A DNA stretch of 64,000 nucleotides from Trichormus sp. M33_DOE_039 (GCA_015296085.1 DVDT01000086.1:124001-188000); one strand, 5' to 3'. Counted from the first letter of the stretch, positions 48,490 to 58,876 are shown. The notes: a model not told the origin generated them from the sequence alone. Numbers and translations: made by a program.

Positions 48490-49515
48490 TTAACTTACCA
48501 AAAGTTTATTTTCTACGTCTGGTTGAGTGCGTAGCTCATTAGCACAAGTAAGACCTTGCTCAACCTCACTAATGTTCGTTAAAGTTGTATCTGCAATATT
48601 GCGTAGAGCTTCTTCTGTAAAAAATGCTTGATGTCCGGTGATCAGTACATTGGGAAATGTCGTCAACCTTTGAAATGTATCATCTTGAATGATTTCATCA
48701 GACAAATCCTCAAAGAATAATTCTGATTCCTGTTCGTAGACATCTACACCCAAAGAACCTATCTTACCTGTCTTTAATCCTTCAATCACAGCTTGGGTAT
48801 GGATTAATCCACCCCGACTGGTATTAATTAACATCACACCTGATTTCATTTGTGCGATCGCCTCAGCATTGATGAGATGATGAGTTTCAGGCGTTAGGGG
48901 ACAATGCAACGAGATAATATCAGATTTGGCGAATAATTCCGACAATTCTACATATTTTCCGCCTAATTCCTCTAACTCAGGATTTTTATATACATCATAA
49001 GCAAGTAGTTCACAACCAAACCCTCTCATAATCCTGCCTAAAATCAAACCGATTTTACCAGTACCAATCAGCCCTACAGTCCGCCCATTCAAGTTAAACC
49101 CCAGCAGTCCTTCTAGAGAGAAATTACCTTCTCGAACACGGTTATAAGCGCGGTGAATTTTGCGATTTAAGCTCAAAATCAATCCTACAGAGTGTTCGGC
49201 CACACCATAGGGTGAGTAAGCTGGAACACGCACTACAGTCACTCCCAACTTGGCTGCGGCTTTTAAATCTACATTGTTAAAGCCTGCACAACGCAGCGCA
49301 ATTAAGCGAGTACCTCTTAAAGCTAGAAGTTCTAAAGTTTGTGCATCAACTTGGTCGTGAACAAATACGCAAACCGCCGGAAATCCGGCGGCGAGAATAG
49401 CTGTATCTTGACCAAGACGAGGTTCAAAAAACACCAAATCGTGCTTTGTGGAGGAATTTGCAGCTTCTAAAAACTGTCGGTCATAGGCTTTGGTACTGAA
49501 GACTGCTACTTTCAT
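48490..49515 (-). CDS. D-2-hydroxyacid dehydrogenase (D-lactate dehydrogenase type)
   Basis: 341 residues from the ATG at 49515 ([12 protein letters not shown]), which matches the family start; the frame extends 29 codons further upstream without support. The Rossmann motif GLIGTGKIG, the catalytic Arg in [11 protein letters not shown], a Glu and the His in [13 protein letters not shown] are visible. Relatives reduce pyruvate to D-lactate with NAD(P)H, giving a fermentative outlet in the dark; activity on other 2-oxoacids is possible. Confidence 0.9.
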   Translation of the reverse strand: MKVAVFSTKAYDRQFLEAANSSTKHDLVFFEPRLGQDTAILAAGFPAVCVFVHDQVDAQTLELLALRGTRLIALRCAGFNNVDLKAAAKLGVTVVRVPAYSPYGVAEHSVGLILSLNRKIHRAYNRVREGNFSLEGLLGFNLNGRTVGLIGTGKIGLILGRIMRGFGCELLAYDVYKNPELEELGGKYVELSELFAKSDIISLHCPLTPETHHLINAEAIAQMKSGVMLINTSRGGLIHTQAVIEGLKTGKIGSLGVDVYEQESELFFEDLSDEIIQDDTFQRLTTFPNVLITGHQAFFTEEALRNIADTTLTNISEVEQGLTCANELRTQPDVENKLLVS

Positions 49516-49662
49516 GCAAAACCTCAAATTATATGGTGCATATTTCCCCATACATAATAACTTGCACTTTTCAAGAACAATTAAGCCTAAGATAGTTACC
49601 AAGTATGGGTTTGACTATGCTTTTTATTAGGACTAAAACTACAGCAAAAATTAATCCTTTTG

Positions 49663-51207
49663 CTAATATACTCCATATACCCAATAAAGATAATATCGTT
49701 CACTATCTACCCATGCCTTTTCAAAATTCCTGATAGGAATAATCTTTAAGTTGTTGTGGGTTGAATTCAGCTTTTTATTTAAAATCAGTAAAACTTTATT
49801 TTTGTCATTTTGATTTTTTAATAGTAGATTAATTTGCTCCAATATCTCCGGCTGTTCGACAGCTTTACGACCTTGCTTAAACAATGTATAACTTCCCAGA
49901 CTTTGTAGTTCAGGATAATAAAGCTTACGATTAAGATAACCAGATAGGGCAGCCATATTGGCATCTCTACTTGCCACAATAAACTCATTATTTAATTGCA
50001 TTTTTTCTATATAATTAGCAGTTTCACGGCTGGCAGAAAACGGTACAATCAAATCCCTGGCAAAGCCGTAAAATCCTCCTATAAGTTGGGCATATAAAAT
50101 TAACATTAAGACTATATTCTGCCATTTTTTTGCCCATATAAATAAATTTTCTTTAATACGAAATTTATTAATAAAAAAACTAGATTCATGATAGTAATTG
50201 CCCAGCCATAAAGCTGCTATTAGCACCAAATAGAAATGTCCAAAATGCCTAGTATGACCTGCAAATCTCAAATATGTAAATGTTAATAATATCAAGTTAC
50301 CAGTAATGTATAAAAATATAGAAAAGGGCTTTTTCGATAATTTAATTAAAGTTACGACAACAATAAATATAACGATTAAGTTACAAATAATTAAATCCAA
50401 CCATCTTCTATGGGGAACAATTAGAAAATAAGTACCGAACAATCTGCCTATACTTCTCAGTAATTGACGAATATCTAATTGAAATAGCCATCCATTATCT
50501 AATCCTCCATGCAGATAGCTATCTGGTGGAGGGGTAATAACCATAATAGATAAAGTGAAAGAAAGTATAATAACGCCAACACTCAACCACAAATCATATT
50601 TTTTACTTTGATGTATATATTGTCGGCGATGTTCGCTGTCAAAGAAAAATTCGACTAATAAAGTTAATAACAGCGATAATGAAACTAATAAAGCGTAAGC
50701 ACTACTGTTAGCAAGTAAACCTAATATAGTTGCTAAGTAAAAATAAGTTTTTTTTCTGGATGGAAAAACAGCACAGAAAGCAAAAACAAACAACATACTA
50801 AAAGCATAATTTCGAGAAATTAATAAATATTCATAAAAAGGAAAATATCCAAATGTGAAAATAAGTTTTTGTTGATAGTTGAAGGGGCTATATAAGCAAA
50901 AAATTGTAACAGCGAAAATTGTAATAATTAAATGAAATATTTGCATGATTACAGGAGTGTCAGCAATCATCCGCAAAAAAGCTAGAGAAAAATACCAGAG
51001 AACCGGATGACCTTCATAACGAATATTATTAATTAATTTTCCGAACGATTCACTATCCCTCACAATTAGCCAAGGATTTAGTTCATCTCTCCACATTGAA
51101 TGATTGATTATACCAATCAGACCCAGAGTAGAAAAAATAATTATAATCAACCAAGGAGAATGAAAAGATAACTTTGAAAAGCGGTTAATTACTTTTTGTT
51201 CTAGCAT
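49663..51207 (-). CDS. Polytopic membrane protein, GT-C glycosyltransferase-like
   Basis: 514 residues from ATG 51207 (a TTG 54 bp upstream is less likely). About ten to eleven membrane helices end near residue 390, followed by a soluble C-terminal domain. Early loop motifs WRDELNPW (about 36) and EGHPVLWY resemble the Asp-Glu first loop of GT-C (PMT/ArnT-like) glycosyltransferases that use polyprenyl-linked sugars. The assignment is by topology and this loop only. It lies about 67 bp downstream of the acyltransferase gene, same strand, and near a Wzc-like gene, so a cell-envelope role is plausible. Confidence 0.65.
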   Translation of the reverse strand: MLEQKVINRFSKLSFHSPWLIIIIFSTLGLIGIINHSMWRDELNPWLIVRDSESFGKLINNIRYEGHPVLWYFSLAFLRMIADTPVIMQIFHLIITIFAVTIFCLYSPFNYQQKLIFTFGYFPFYEYLLISRNYAFSMLFVFAFCAVFPSRKKTYFYLATILGLLANSSAYALLVSLSLLLTLLVEFFFDSEHRRQYIHQSKKYDLWLSVGVIILSFTLSIMVITPPPDSYLHGGLDNGWLFQLDIRQLLRSIGRLFGTYFLIVPHRRWLDLIICNLIVIFIVVVTLIKLSKKPFSIFLYITGNLILLTFTYLRFAGHTRHFGHFYLVLIAALWLGNYYHESSFFINKFRIKENLFIWAKKWQNIVLMLILYAQLIGGFYGFARDLIVPFSASRETANYIEKMQLNNEFIVASRDANMAALSGYLNRKLYYPELQSLGSYTLFKQGRKAVEQPEILEQINLLLKNQNDKNKVLLILNKKLNSTHNNLKIIPIRNFEKAWVDSERYYLYWVYGVY

Positions 51208-51274
51208 TGCTGTTACCGTTTTATGGTGCTTATATCCACAAACAGGATCAGTATACAGCAAAGTATTACAGTAA

Positions 51275-52057
51275 TTAATGCCATTGTGTAAAATTGGGAA
51301 TTTTAGATATAGTTAAAAAATCAATGGTTTTAAAATCTTGATCAATTGCAGGTAAACTACATATTTTAGCCCCAATACTCAAATAAGCCTGGACGATTTT
51401 AGGGATTTCTACATGACAATTTTGTTTACAAATCGGTGGTAAATTCAAAAAATATTGTGGATGAGGATAAACTAAGATACTTTCGTGCATAAAATCATTT
51501 TTCTGAAAATAATCATACACACATGCCGCGTCCCAAGGACATTGTGTAAGTAATGAAGAACATCCGAAAAAATATTCGCTACCACTCCAGATAAGGTAGT
51601 TAGCTAGTCCTTCCCAAATTAATAATAAAGCTTGAATATTGCGAAATTCTTTGGCTATACAAGCACGTCCAACTTCTACAGATGCTTGTAATACATCGTG
51701 GGGAATTGCCTGGAGATTAAATATATCAGCAGCATCAAAGCCTAGACCTTGAGATGCCATTTTATAAGTTTGCATTCTATAAGTACCAATGGTTTTCCCA
51801 GTGGTTTTACAAATCAACATCAAGTGATGACAAATAGCATCAAACTGATCTTGATCCATTTGTGTGAGGTTAGACTGAGAAAATCCTAAGCCTAATTCTA
51901 AATTAAATACTTCAAAACGCAACTTAAAAATAGATTCTAGTTCTTGATTAGTCAATGCAATTTTGAGGATATACTTATCAGTTTCTATGATAGGAAAATC
52001 TTTAAAAGCAGAAGGATGGCTAAGTGGACAATTGATATAGCTGTATGAAATTTCCAT
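51275..52057 (-). CDS. OlsB/FeeM-like GNAT acyltransferase
   Basis: The 260-residue GNAT-fold protein has the pattern of acyl-ACP-dependent N-acyltransferases: LRFEVFNLELG (about 47), FDAICHHLMLI, GTYRMQT and the EVGRACI motif (about 128). Such enzymes attach long acyl chains to amines (ornithine lipids, N-acyl amino acids) or act in exosortase-linked modification. No exosortase or PEP-CTERM gene is seen nearby. It probably forms a pair with the GT-C-like gene. Substrate unknown. Confidence 0.75.
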   Translation of the reverse strand: MEISYSYINCPLSHPSAFKDFPIIETDKYILKIALTNQELESIFKLRFEVFNLELGLGFSQSNLTQMDQDQFDAICHHLMLICKTTGKTIGTYRMQTYKMASQGLGFDAADIFNLQAIPHDVLQASVEVGRACIAKEFRNIQALLLIWEGLANYLIWSGSEYFFGCSSLLTQCPWDAACVYDYFQKNDFMHESILVYPHPQYFLNLPPICKQNCHVEIPKIVQAYLSIGAKICSLPAIDQDFKTIDFLTISKIPNFTQWH

Positions 52058-52399
52058 CTGTCTTTCAACTCAGATATGTGACGATGTCCTAACTTCTCAA
52101 ATTTACTGACTATATAAGAAAATTATTTTATTTATTAACGTATAAAATTTTGGATAGACTACGCCAATAAATCTTGCGGCTTGTAGAATACAGGAATTAT
52201 TGGTTAGTAATTTGCTTTTATTATGAGCTTAATTTCCTAAAAAATCTGGCAATAGGATACAGAATTGCTCTAATATCAAGTTTACGTAACCACTAGAGAA
52301 TGCTGAGTGCCAGAATTAGAAAAAACTAATAAATAGAGGATGAAAACCCCCAGTGCTAAGACCAGGGGCTAAAATAAACTTAATTGCTGGGCAAGTACC
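52058..52399. other. Intergenic region between acyltransferase start and nadK end
   Basis: This 342-bp stretch contains the acyltransferase promoter and the 3' region of the nadK operon. A short CCCCCAGT...ACCAGGGG pairing (about 52348-52371) could end the nadK transcript. Nothing else was recognised. Confidence 0.4.
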
Positions 52400-53320
52400 T
52401 CAATTTTTGTGATTAGTGTTGTAGCGAACTCTAGTGCCTGCCCAGAGCAATTTTTCCCGCAGCGTCTGATAGTAAGAATTGTTCTCGCGTAAAATAATAA
52501 ATTTAGCCAGACAGTCAGCCATGCGGATATCGACGCGATGTCCTGGCCAAATTGAGGTTGCTAAGACCCCATCCATCCATAATTTCGTCGTCAATTCATA
52601 GTCACCCAGAGGCCAAATACTCACAACAGAACCAGCGGGTAAGACCAGAGGACGACTAGAAAGACTCATGGGACAAATAGGCGTGATGGTAATCGCTTCC
52701 ATACCATCGTGCATAATTGGGCCATTGGCAGAAACAGTGTAACCAGTTGAACCTGTGGGGGTAGAAACAATTAATCCGTCACCCACATATTGATCTACCA
52801 CTTCGCCATCAATTTCCATTTCTAGGATAGAGGTGATCATGCGATCGGCTGAAGCAGGTTTGACACAAAATTCATTCAAACCTAAAAAGCGTTCCGTAAC
52901 AGGTTCTAGATTTGTGCGATGTCCTTCATAGACTGCTGCTTGCAACATCATCCGCCGTTGAATGGCGTACCGATCTTCAAACAGCCGATCCCAAACTGCT
53001 TCCGTATCTTGAAATTCTTCTACTGACTCGGTTAAAAAACCTAAATGACCACCTACATTCACTCCCAGAATGGGAATACCAGCTGGTGCTAAATGTCTGG
53101 CACTAGTTAGGACTGTGCCATCACCACCTAAGACAATTGCCAGATCGATTGGTTGTCCTGCGGAAGCCAAAAATACCGGGTAGGGATTATCTTTTGGCCC
53201 GCTAGGCCCCATCAAGACCTGACAATTGCGACTTTCTAGCTGTTTAGCGCAAATTTCTGCCCAGCGTTTGCTCTGGGAGTCCCGCGCTTTATAAGCAATG
53301 ATTATCTGCTTGAGTTGCAC
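52400..53320 (-). CDS. nadK: NAD kinase
   Basis: 306 residues from GTG 53320; a TTG at 53326 directly after the ndhE stop is also in frame, but the family start looks like MQLKQIIIAYKARD. The GGDGT motif (65-69) and the second motif GSTGYTVSANGP are intact. It makes NADP from NAD with ATP. It follows ndhE by 6 bp, so it is probably co-transcribed with the NDH-1 genes, linking NADP supply to respiratory and cyclic electron flow. Confidence 0.95.
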   Translation of the reverse strand: MQLKQIIIAYKARDSQSKRWAEICAKQLESRNCQVLMGPSGPKDNPYPVFLASAGQPIDLAIVLGGDGTVLTSARHLAPAGIPILGVNVGGHLGFLTESVEEFQDTEAVWDRLFEDRYAIQRRMMLQAAVYEGHRTNLEPVTERFLGLNEFCVKPASADRMITSILEMEIDGEVVDQYVGDGLIVSTPTGSTGYTVSANGPIMHDGMEAITITPICPMSLSSRPLVLPAGSVVSIWPLGDYELTTKLWMDGVLATSIWPGHRVDIRMADCLAKFIILRENNSYYQTLREKLLWAGTRVRYNTNHKN

Positions 53321-53326
53321 ACGCAA

Positions 53327-53632
53327 TTACCACTTCAGGAGATTAAACTGCTCCATATCGACGGTATCACGGTTGCGATAAATGGCAAGCACGATCGCTA
53401 AACCTACCGCCGCCTCAGCAGCCGCCACGGTAATCACAAACACGGTGAAAACCTGACCCTTAATTAATGTTGAATCAAGGAAGTTGGAAAATGCCATTAA
53501 ATTCAAATTAACAGCATTGAGCAGTAACTCAATGGACATTAATACTCTGACTGCGTTGCGGCTGGTAATTAAACCATAAATCCCAATGCAGAACAAAGCA
53601 GCTGCAAGTAGCAAAAAATACTGGAGTTGCAT
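53327..53632 (-). CDS. ndhE: NAD(P)H-quinone oxidoreductase subunit 4L (NdhE/NuoK)
   Basis: 101 residues from ATG 53632 ([17 protein letters not shown]), the standard NdhE start and length; an upstream extension of 15 codons is unlikely. Three membrane helices, with the conserved Glu in [11 protein letters not shown] and in AAEAAVGLA. It is an NDH-1 membrane-arm subunit in the thylakoid membrane. Confidence 0.96.
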   Translation of the reverse strand: MQLQYFLLLAAALFCIGIYGLITSRNAVRVLMSIELLLNAVNLNLMAFSNFLDSTLIKGQVFTVFVITVAAAEAAVGLAIVLAIYRNRDTVDMEQFNLLKW

Positions 53633-53725
53633 GAGTGATCGTATCCCTTCTGAAAAATTTGGCTGAAAAATAGACACTAGGGGCTAGAAAAGAGAAGTTT
53701 TCACGCCCTGGGGTCTAGCTTGTAT

Positions 53726-54334
53726 TTACTCTTTGGTGTCGCTACCAGCCCCTACTAGTTCTCTGGGGCGTTCTGGTAAAGTCAACACAGTCTGAGGCAA
53801 TTCGGAGGGGGTAACTTCTGGCAGATACTCACGACGTGCCAAAATAATTGCTCCTACCATTGCCATTAGCAGCAATACAGAAGCCAATTCAAAAGGTAAT
53901 AAAAAGTCGGTGAAGAAATGCTCACCAATTAAAACTATGGAACTTTCTCCTGCTACTGGAGTAGTGGAGTAAGCCCAAGGTGTAGCCAATACCATTGTGC
54001 TTAATAGGGCAAACAAACCTACAGCCACGATCGCAGTCAGGATTTTTCGCACGCCAGTACTGGGGAAGGGGGTAAAATTCTGCCGTTTGTTCACCAACAT
54101 AATGGCAAACAAAATTAGGACATTCACTGCTCCCACGTAAATCAGCACTTGGGCGGCGGCGACAAAATCACCATTTAACAGCAGGTACAGACCCGCAATG
54201 CTGATAAACACACCCCCTAACATAAAGGCAGAATAGACAATACTGGAGGCTAACACCACACCAAGGGCTGCTCCAATCATCATTACGGCCAGTATGCCGA
54301 AGGTAACAAGTTGTACTCCTTCCGCTAGATTCAC
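53726..54334 (-). CDS. ndhG: NAD(P)H-quinone oxidoreductase subunit 6 (NdhG/NuoJ)
   Basis: The 202-residue NDH-1 membrane subunit has five hydrophobic helices. Typical blocks are MIGAALGVVLASSIVYSAF, VAAAQVLIYVGAVNVLILF and ELASVLLLMAMVGAIILAR. It lies between ndhI and ndhE in conserved order, with an STRR-filled spacer before it. Confidence 0.95.
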   Translation of the reverse strand: MNLAEGVQLVTFGILAVMMIGAALGVVLASSIVYSAFMLGGVFISIAGLYLLLNGDFVAAAQVLIYVGAVNVLILFAIMLVNKRQNFTPFPSTGVRKILTAIVAVGLFALLSTMVLATPWAYSTTPVAGESSIVLIGEHFFTDFLLPFELASVLLLMAMVGAIILARREYLPEVTPSELPQTVLTLPERPRELVGAGSDTKE

Positions 54335-54354
54335 TGTTTTTTGTCCTCAGTTAA

Positions 54355-54389
54355 TAGTCATTAGTCAGTAGTCAGTAGTCATTAGTCGT
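54355..54389. repeat. STRR heptamers (TAGTCAT/TAGTCAG) between ndhI and ndhG
   Basis: Five head-to-tail heptamers (TAGTCAT, TAGTCAG x2, TAGTCAT, TAGTCGT) followed 20 bp later by the inverted GACTAATGAC, which allows a stem within the ndh transcript. It fills the 82-bp spacer. Confidence 0.85.
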
Positions 54390-54416
54390 TAGCAAAGGAC
54401 AAATGACTAATGACAT

Positions 54417-55001
54417 TTACTTTTCCACTTGCTCTACTAGGTCTTCTGGACGTGCGCCAGCACGAGGTGCATCGGTGGGTAGGTCGTGGGGTTCGAGAAC
54501 GCCTTTAGGTAGATAAACCAACTCACGTAATGGTGTCACCATCGGGTCATTTGTAACTTTGTAGGGCAGACGACCTAGAGCCACATTATCATAGTTGAGT
54601 TCATGGCGATCGTAGGCAGCTAGCTCGTACTCTTCTGTCATGGAGAGACAGTTAGTAGGACAGTATTCCACGCAGTTACCGCAGAAAATACAAACCCCGA
54701 AATCGATACTGTAGTGTTTGAGCTTTTTCTTCTTGGTGGCTTTGTCAAATTCCCAATCCACGACAGGTAAGTTAATCGGACAAACCCGCACACAAACTTC
54801 ACAGGCAATACACTTATCAAATTCATAGTGAATTCGGCCGCGGAACCGTTCGCCAGGAATCAGTTTCTCGTAAGGATACTGTACAGTGACAGGACGGCGG
54901 CGCATATGATCAAAGGTGACAGATAGACCTTGACCGATATAACGGCCAGCTTGTACCGCTTCTTTGCCGTAATCAACAACTTGTTTGAGGAACTTTAGCA
55001 T
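54417..55001 (-). CDS. ndhI: NAD(P)H-quinone oxidoreductase subunit I (NdhI)
   Basis: The 194-residue ferredoxin-like peripheral-arm subunit has two 4Fe-4S motifs, [12 protein letters not shown] (about 61-72) and [12 protein letters not shown] (about 100-111). They pass electrons to quinone. It lies downstream of ndhA in the conserved ndhA-I-G-E order. Confidence 0.97.
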   Translation of the reverse strand: MLKFLKQVVDYGKEAVQAGRYIGQGLSVTFDHMRRRPVTVQYPYEKLIPGERFRGRIHYEFDKCIACEVCVRVCPINLPVVDWEFDKATKKKKLKHYSIDFGVCIFCGNCVEYCPTNCLSMTEEYELAAYDRHELNYDNVALGRLPYKVTNDPMVTPLRELVYLPKGVLEPHDLPTDAPRAGARPEDLVEQVEK

Positions 55002-55018
55002 CTTGTGTCTCTCTCTTT

Positions 55019-55173
55019 GGAATTTTGGATTTTAGATTTTAGATTTTGGTGAGACAGCACGGTTTTGGGGGTTTTCCCCAAGACTGACTCTGCCGTTAGC
55101 CCAGCGTTAGCGACAAAGGAGCGTCATCCGAAGGGATTTGAGCCTAAAATCTAAAATCTCAAATCTAAAATTG
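55019..55173. repeat. Large inverted-repeat element between ndhA and ndhI
   Basis: TTTTAGA-type heptamers on the left (ATTTTGGATTTTAGATTTTA from about 55023) face inverted copies on the right (CCTAAAATCTAAAATCT from about 55143). A GC-rich palindromic core (GGGGGTTTTCCCC near 55073) lies between. The element fills the entire ndhA-ndhI spacer. Confidence 0.7.
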
Positions 55174-55175
55174 GA

Positions 55176-56294
55176 CTAACCACCGAAGGCGACGGGAAAG
55201 GCCAGTTTCAGTGCTGCTGTTAATAGCAGGTTCACTAACCCTACTGGTAACAAAAATTTCCATCCTAAATCTAACAACTGGTCAATCCGTACCCGTGGTA
55301 CTGTCCAGCGCAAGAGAATGGCAATAAAGATCAGAAAGTAAGCTTTGAGTAAGGTCATGGTGATACCCAAAGCAGCATTAACTACTTGGAGTACTGGATT
55401 AACCTCACTAACTCCTATCCAGCCTGCTAAAACATTGATGGGAACGGGAGAATCCCAACCACCCAAGTACAAAACTGCTACCAGTAGAGCAGAAAGCACT
55501 AAGTTGACGTAGGAACTGAGATAAAACAGGGCAAATTTCATCCCGGAGTATTCAGTTTGATAGCCTGCAACTAACTCTTCCTCAGCTTCTGGTAAGTCAA
55601 AGGGTAAGCGTTCGCATTCAGCTAAAGCAGCAATCCAAAAGATGAGAAAACCTAGAGGTTGTCGCCAAATGTTCCAACCCAGAATACCGTAGCCGGATTG
55701 TTGGTTGACGATATCCACGGTGCTAAGGCTGTTAGACATCATTGCGATCGCTAACACACTCAAAGCCAAGGGAATTTCATAACTAATTGATTGAGCTGCT
55801 GCCCGTAAGCCACCTAATAGGGAGTATTTATTGTTGGAGGCGTAGCCAGCCATCAATAAACCTATCGGCTGGATGCTAGATAAAGCAATCCACAAGAAGA
55901 TCCCTGTCTGTAAATTGGTGATGACAATATTCTGTCCAAAAGGAACAATTAAATAAGACAGAAACACTGGCAGAACCACTAGGATAGGGCCGAGAGTAAA
56001 TAACCAAGGGTCAGCTTGTGCTGGTACGATGTCTTCTTTAAATACCAACTTTAGACCGTCGGCGACGGGAGCTAGTAAGCCCAAAGGCCCAATATATTCT
56101 GGGCCAATTCGCTGTTGTGCGGCGGCGGAAATCTTCCGTTCTAGCCAAACACAAACAAGTACACCCACTGTTGCCCCAATGAGCATCAAGATCATGGGTA
56201 GAGGCATCCAAATTGCTTTAGCTGCCCCCTGTGGGAGTCCTAAATCCATCAAGGATTTAATAAAAGTTCCTTGGAGGTCAATTCCTGAATTCAT
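55176..56294 (-). CDS. ndhA: NAD(P)H-quinone oxidoreductase subunit 1 (NdhA/NuoH)
   Basis: The 372-residue NDH-1 membrane subunit has about eight helices and forms the quinone-site entry. Signature [19 protein letters not shown] (about 51-69), the [17 protein letters not shown] loop and the C-terminal [12 protein letters not shown] are present. First gene of the ndhA-I-G-E-nadK series, about 580 bp downstream of gltA on the same strand. Confidence 0.97.
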   Translation of the reverse strand: MNSGIDLQGTFIKSLMDLGLPQGAAKAIWMPLPMILMLIGATVGVLVCVWLERKISAAAQQRIGPEYIGPLGLLAPVADGLKLVFKEDIVPAQADPWLFTLGPILVVLPVFLSYLIVPFGQNIVITNLQTGIFLWIALSSIQPIGLLMAGYASNNKYSLLGGLRAAAQSISYEIPLALSVLAIAMMSNSLSTVDIVNQQSGYGILGWNIWRQPLGFLIFWIAALAECERLPFDLPEAEEELVAGYQTEYSGMKFALFYLSSYVNLVLSALLVAVLYLGGWDSPVPINVLAGWIGVSEVNPVLQVVNAALGITMTLLKAYFLIFIAILLRWTVPRVRIDQLLDLGWKFLLPVGLVNLLLTAALKLAFPVAFGG

Positions 56295-56875
56295 GTTTCT
56301 GCTCTTTAAGTCATCAAGTCACGGTGCATCACAATCATTAGTTAAACTAATACTTGCAATAGCACCCATTTATCTCTCTGTTGAGATGACACCTGAGTTA
56401 ATATTTTTTGCCAATACCCATGCCTAGTATATCGCCCGATGGTTTTTGGCTTCTGTAGCTACACAAGAACTTCTACTTATAGCTAGGATTGGGATTTGCT
56501 ATGTCTTTTGGGAATGCGGAATGGGGCATAGGGCAGGGAGCAGAAAGCAATGCGGTCTTGGGCTTTGCCTCGAAGTTCAGAGCGGAGGAAACCTCCGCTC
56601 TAACTTCTCCCCAAGTGGAGCAATTGCGGAGGAGCAGGGAGAGAAGCAGAATAAATTCCCAGTCCTCATTCCCCAATCTCCGTTCCCTTCAAACAAACAA
56701 CACAAAGCAGCCGCTTCCATTTTGGCAACGGTTCTCCACTGTCTATGATGTTGGGAAATACCAACAATGAGTGTGAGGTGATTGACAATGGAACTAATAG
56801 TGCTTCGTGATGTGTACTGAGAAATTCCTCCTTTGCCTCCCCTATTCCCTTACCCTCTGCCCCCCGCCTTCTTCA
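56295..56875. other. Intergenic region between gltA and ndhA with a palindromic repeat
   Basis: About 580 bp without a credible gene; short frames here are built on repeats. A strong hairpin lies at 56580-56600: GAGCGGAGG-AAA-CCTCCGCTC, extended by AGTT/AACT. Its core matches the CGGAGG-TTT-CCTCCG palindrome at 23982. The left third presumably carries the ndhA promoter. Confidence 0.55.
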
Positions 56876-58012
56876 TTAACGCTGGTCGAGGGGTGTGTAA
56901 GGAATTTCGTGATAACCGTTATAGACCTGGGTAGGACGGAAAATCCGGTTTTCTGCGAGCTGTTCTTTCCAGTGAGCAAGCCAACCAGCTACACGAGCGA
57001 TCGCAAATATTGGTGTAAACAAGTCGGTGGGAATTCCCATCTTGCGATACACCAAACCAGAATAAAAGTCTACATTAGGGTAGATCCCTTTGTGACCTAG
57101 TTTTTCCTCCACTACCCGTTCCATCTCTTGAGCAATGTCGTAATACTTATCTGCTCCAAACTTAGCAAATAATTGCTCTGCCAAGTTTTGCAGAATTGTG
57201 GCTCTGGGGTCTTTGACTTTGTAAACGCGGTGACCAAAGCCCATTAGCTTCTGTTTACGTTGCAGCCTATCCTCAACGTAAGGACGAACGTTTTCTACAG
57301 AGCCAATTTCTTCCAACATTTGAATTACTTCTTCGTTAGCCCCACCATGAAGTGGGCCTCCTAAAGTACCTACTGCACTAGCAACCACCGCGTAAGGGTC
57401 AGTTAAAGTTGAGGCTGTTACCCTAGCACTAAAGGTAGAAGCATTCATTGTATGCTCAACATGGAGAATTAAGCAGACATCAAAGATTTTCGCTGCTAAT
57501 TCGTCCGGTTCTTTCTCGTTGAGCATGTAGAGGAAATTGGCAGAATAATCTAGGTCATCGCGAGGCTTAACAGGGTCATTACCCTTTCGCATTAATTGAA
57601 ATGCTGCCACCATCGTCGGAATTGTAGCGATGAGGCGTACTACAGAATCCCGAATATAGGCAGGATTATGTAAATCGCGTAACGAGTAAAACAAGCCTAA
57701 AGCCGCAGCAGAGGCTTGGAGTGCATCCATTGGATGACCGCTTTCAGGAAAACATTTCATCATGTCCCGAATACGATACTTAATTCGCCTGTGAAGGCGA
57801 ACTTCTTCCTCAAATGCTCGCAATTCTTCTTTTGTTGGCAATTGTCCCCAGATTAAAAGATAAGCAGTTTCTAAGAATGTACTTTTTGCTGCTAGTTCTT
57901 CAATCCGAATGCCACGATATTCAAGTATTCCCTTTTGCCCATCTACATAACTGATACTCGATTGGGCGGCGGGAATGCCTTCTAAACCAGGCTTGTATTC
58001 GCACACCATCAT
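56876..58012 (-). CDS. gltA: Citrate synthase
   Basis: The 378-residue enzyme condenses acetyl-CoA and oxaloacetate. The catalytic region is complete: GGPLHGGANEEV with the first His, GFGHRVYKVKDPRA with the second His and the C-terminal VDFYSGLVY Asp. Length fits the short, dimeric-type bacterial enzymes. The start may be either of two adjacent ATGs (58012 or 58009). Confidence 0.96.
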   Translation of the reverse strand: MMVCEYKPGLEGIPAAQSSISYVDGQKGILEYRGIRIEELAAKSTFLETAYLLIWGQLPTKEELRAFEEEVRLHRRIKYRIRDMMKCFPESGHPMDALQASAAALGLFYSLRDLHNPAYIRDSVVRLIATIPTMVAAFQLMRKGNDPVKPRDDLDYSANFLYMLNEKEPDELAAKIFDVCLILHVEHTMNASTFSARVTASTLTDPYAVVASAVGTLGGPLHGGANEEVIQMLEEIGSVENVRPYVEDRLQRKQKLMGFGHRVYKVKDPRATILQNLAEQLFAKFGADKYYDIAQEMERVVEEKLGHKGIYPNVDFYSGLVYRKMGIPTDLFTPIFAIARVAGWLAHWKEQLAENRIFRPTQVYNGYHEIPYTPLDQR

Positions 58013-58124
58013 GGCAACACCATTTGCTTAGTGAAATATCCGACACGCTAACTTACCAAAAATGATGGCTGCCATAACAGTAGCCTAGCTTACAACAATT
58101 CTTTAGAAAGAAGTTGCAAAACTG

Positions 58125-58631
58125 TTATAGCAAGTACCTGGGAGGTGTCAACCAAAACATCTGACTGCGACCCACAGGCGAACCATTTTCTGGCAGTTTT
58201 ACTCCGATCATACCTGCTTTTTTGAGGACTAAGCCGCCTTTAACTTCCCCCCATAGAAGAATTTCTGCCCAATTACTCAGACAAGGCTCATGTCCTACCA
58301 ATGCTAACTGGGTGTTTTGGGTAAAGTTTTTAGGCTGCAACCAAAAATCTAGCCAACTAGAAATATGACCATGAGGGGCTAGATGATTCGATTCTTCCAG
58401 CTGAGAACTAAGTCCTGTTTCTAGGAGAATTTCTGCTGTTTGCCTGGCGCGTACCAAAGGACTAGTGACAATCAAATCAAACTGCAAACCCAATTTTTGT
58501 AATCGCTGGGCTACTTTCTCAGTTTTTTGCCTTCCTTCTTTGATCAGCGGGCGTTCTTCATCTTTGATGGTGGCTTGTTGTTCTTCCGCTATGCCATGAC
58601 GAATGAGATACAGTTCCACAGTTGCACCCAA
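58125..58631 (-). CDS. sixA: Phosphohistidine phosphatase SixA
   Basis: The 168-residue histidine-phosphatase-fold protein starts with LIRHGIAEE (catalytic RHG). Further motifs are VTSPLVRARQTAEIL and LVGHEPCLS with the second catalytic His. SixA removes phosphate from histidine phosphotransfer domains. Its target here is unknown; the hybrid kinase at 15.9-20.1 kb is one of presumably many kinases in the genome. Confidence 0.9.
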   Translation of the reverse strand: MGATVELYLIRHGIAEEQQATIKDEERPLIKEGRQKTEKVAQRLQKLGLQFDLIVTSPLVRARQTAEILLETGLSSQLEESNHLAPHGHISSWLDFWLQPKNFTQNTQLALVGHEPCLSNWAEILLWGEVKGGLVLKKAGMIGVKLPENGSPVGRSQMFWLTPPRYLL

Positions 58632-58777
58632 TATGAATTAACATATTCCATTTTGGGATATGTCGGTGAGATATTGGCGATCGCAGTTCTATCTTGCCTC
58701 ACATTACCGGGATGAGCGATCGCAATGCAATTATTGCCCCATTTACATCTGCTGGCATTCATTTAGTAAAAACTGAT

Positions 58778-58856
58778 CAGCCTCAGAAATTAGTTCCGAG
58801 GCTGTTTACAAATTGAGAGCTATCAGAGTTTTGTTATAGATATTAGCTCTCAATTT
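58778..58856. terminator. Two consecutive hairpins downstream of the DHH gene
   Basis: AAATTGAGAGCT (58810-58821) pairs with AGCTCTCAATTT (58845-58856), 20 bp beyond the DHH stop on the minus strand. A second stem, CAGCCTC (58778-58784) with GAGGCTG (58798-58804), follows. Neither ends in a long T-run on the minus strand, so termination is probable but not certain. Confidence 0.55.
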
Positions 58857-58876
58857 CTAGTAGTTGAATACAAAAC

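Noticed and set aside
56446-56770. Overlapping frames in the gltA-ndhA spacer
   Set aside because: All are translations of a palindromic repeat and STRR-like sequence in both strands.
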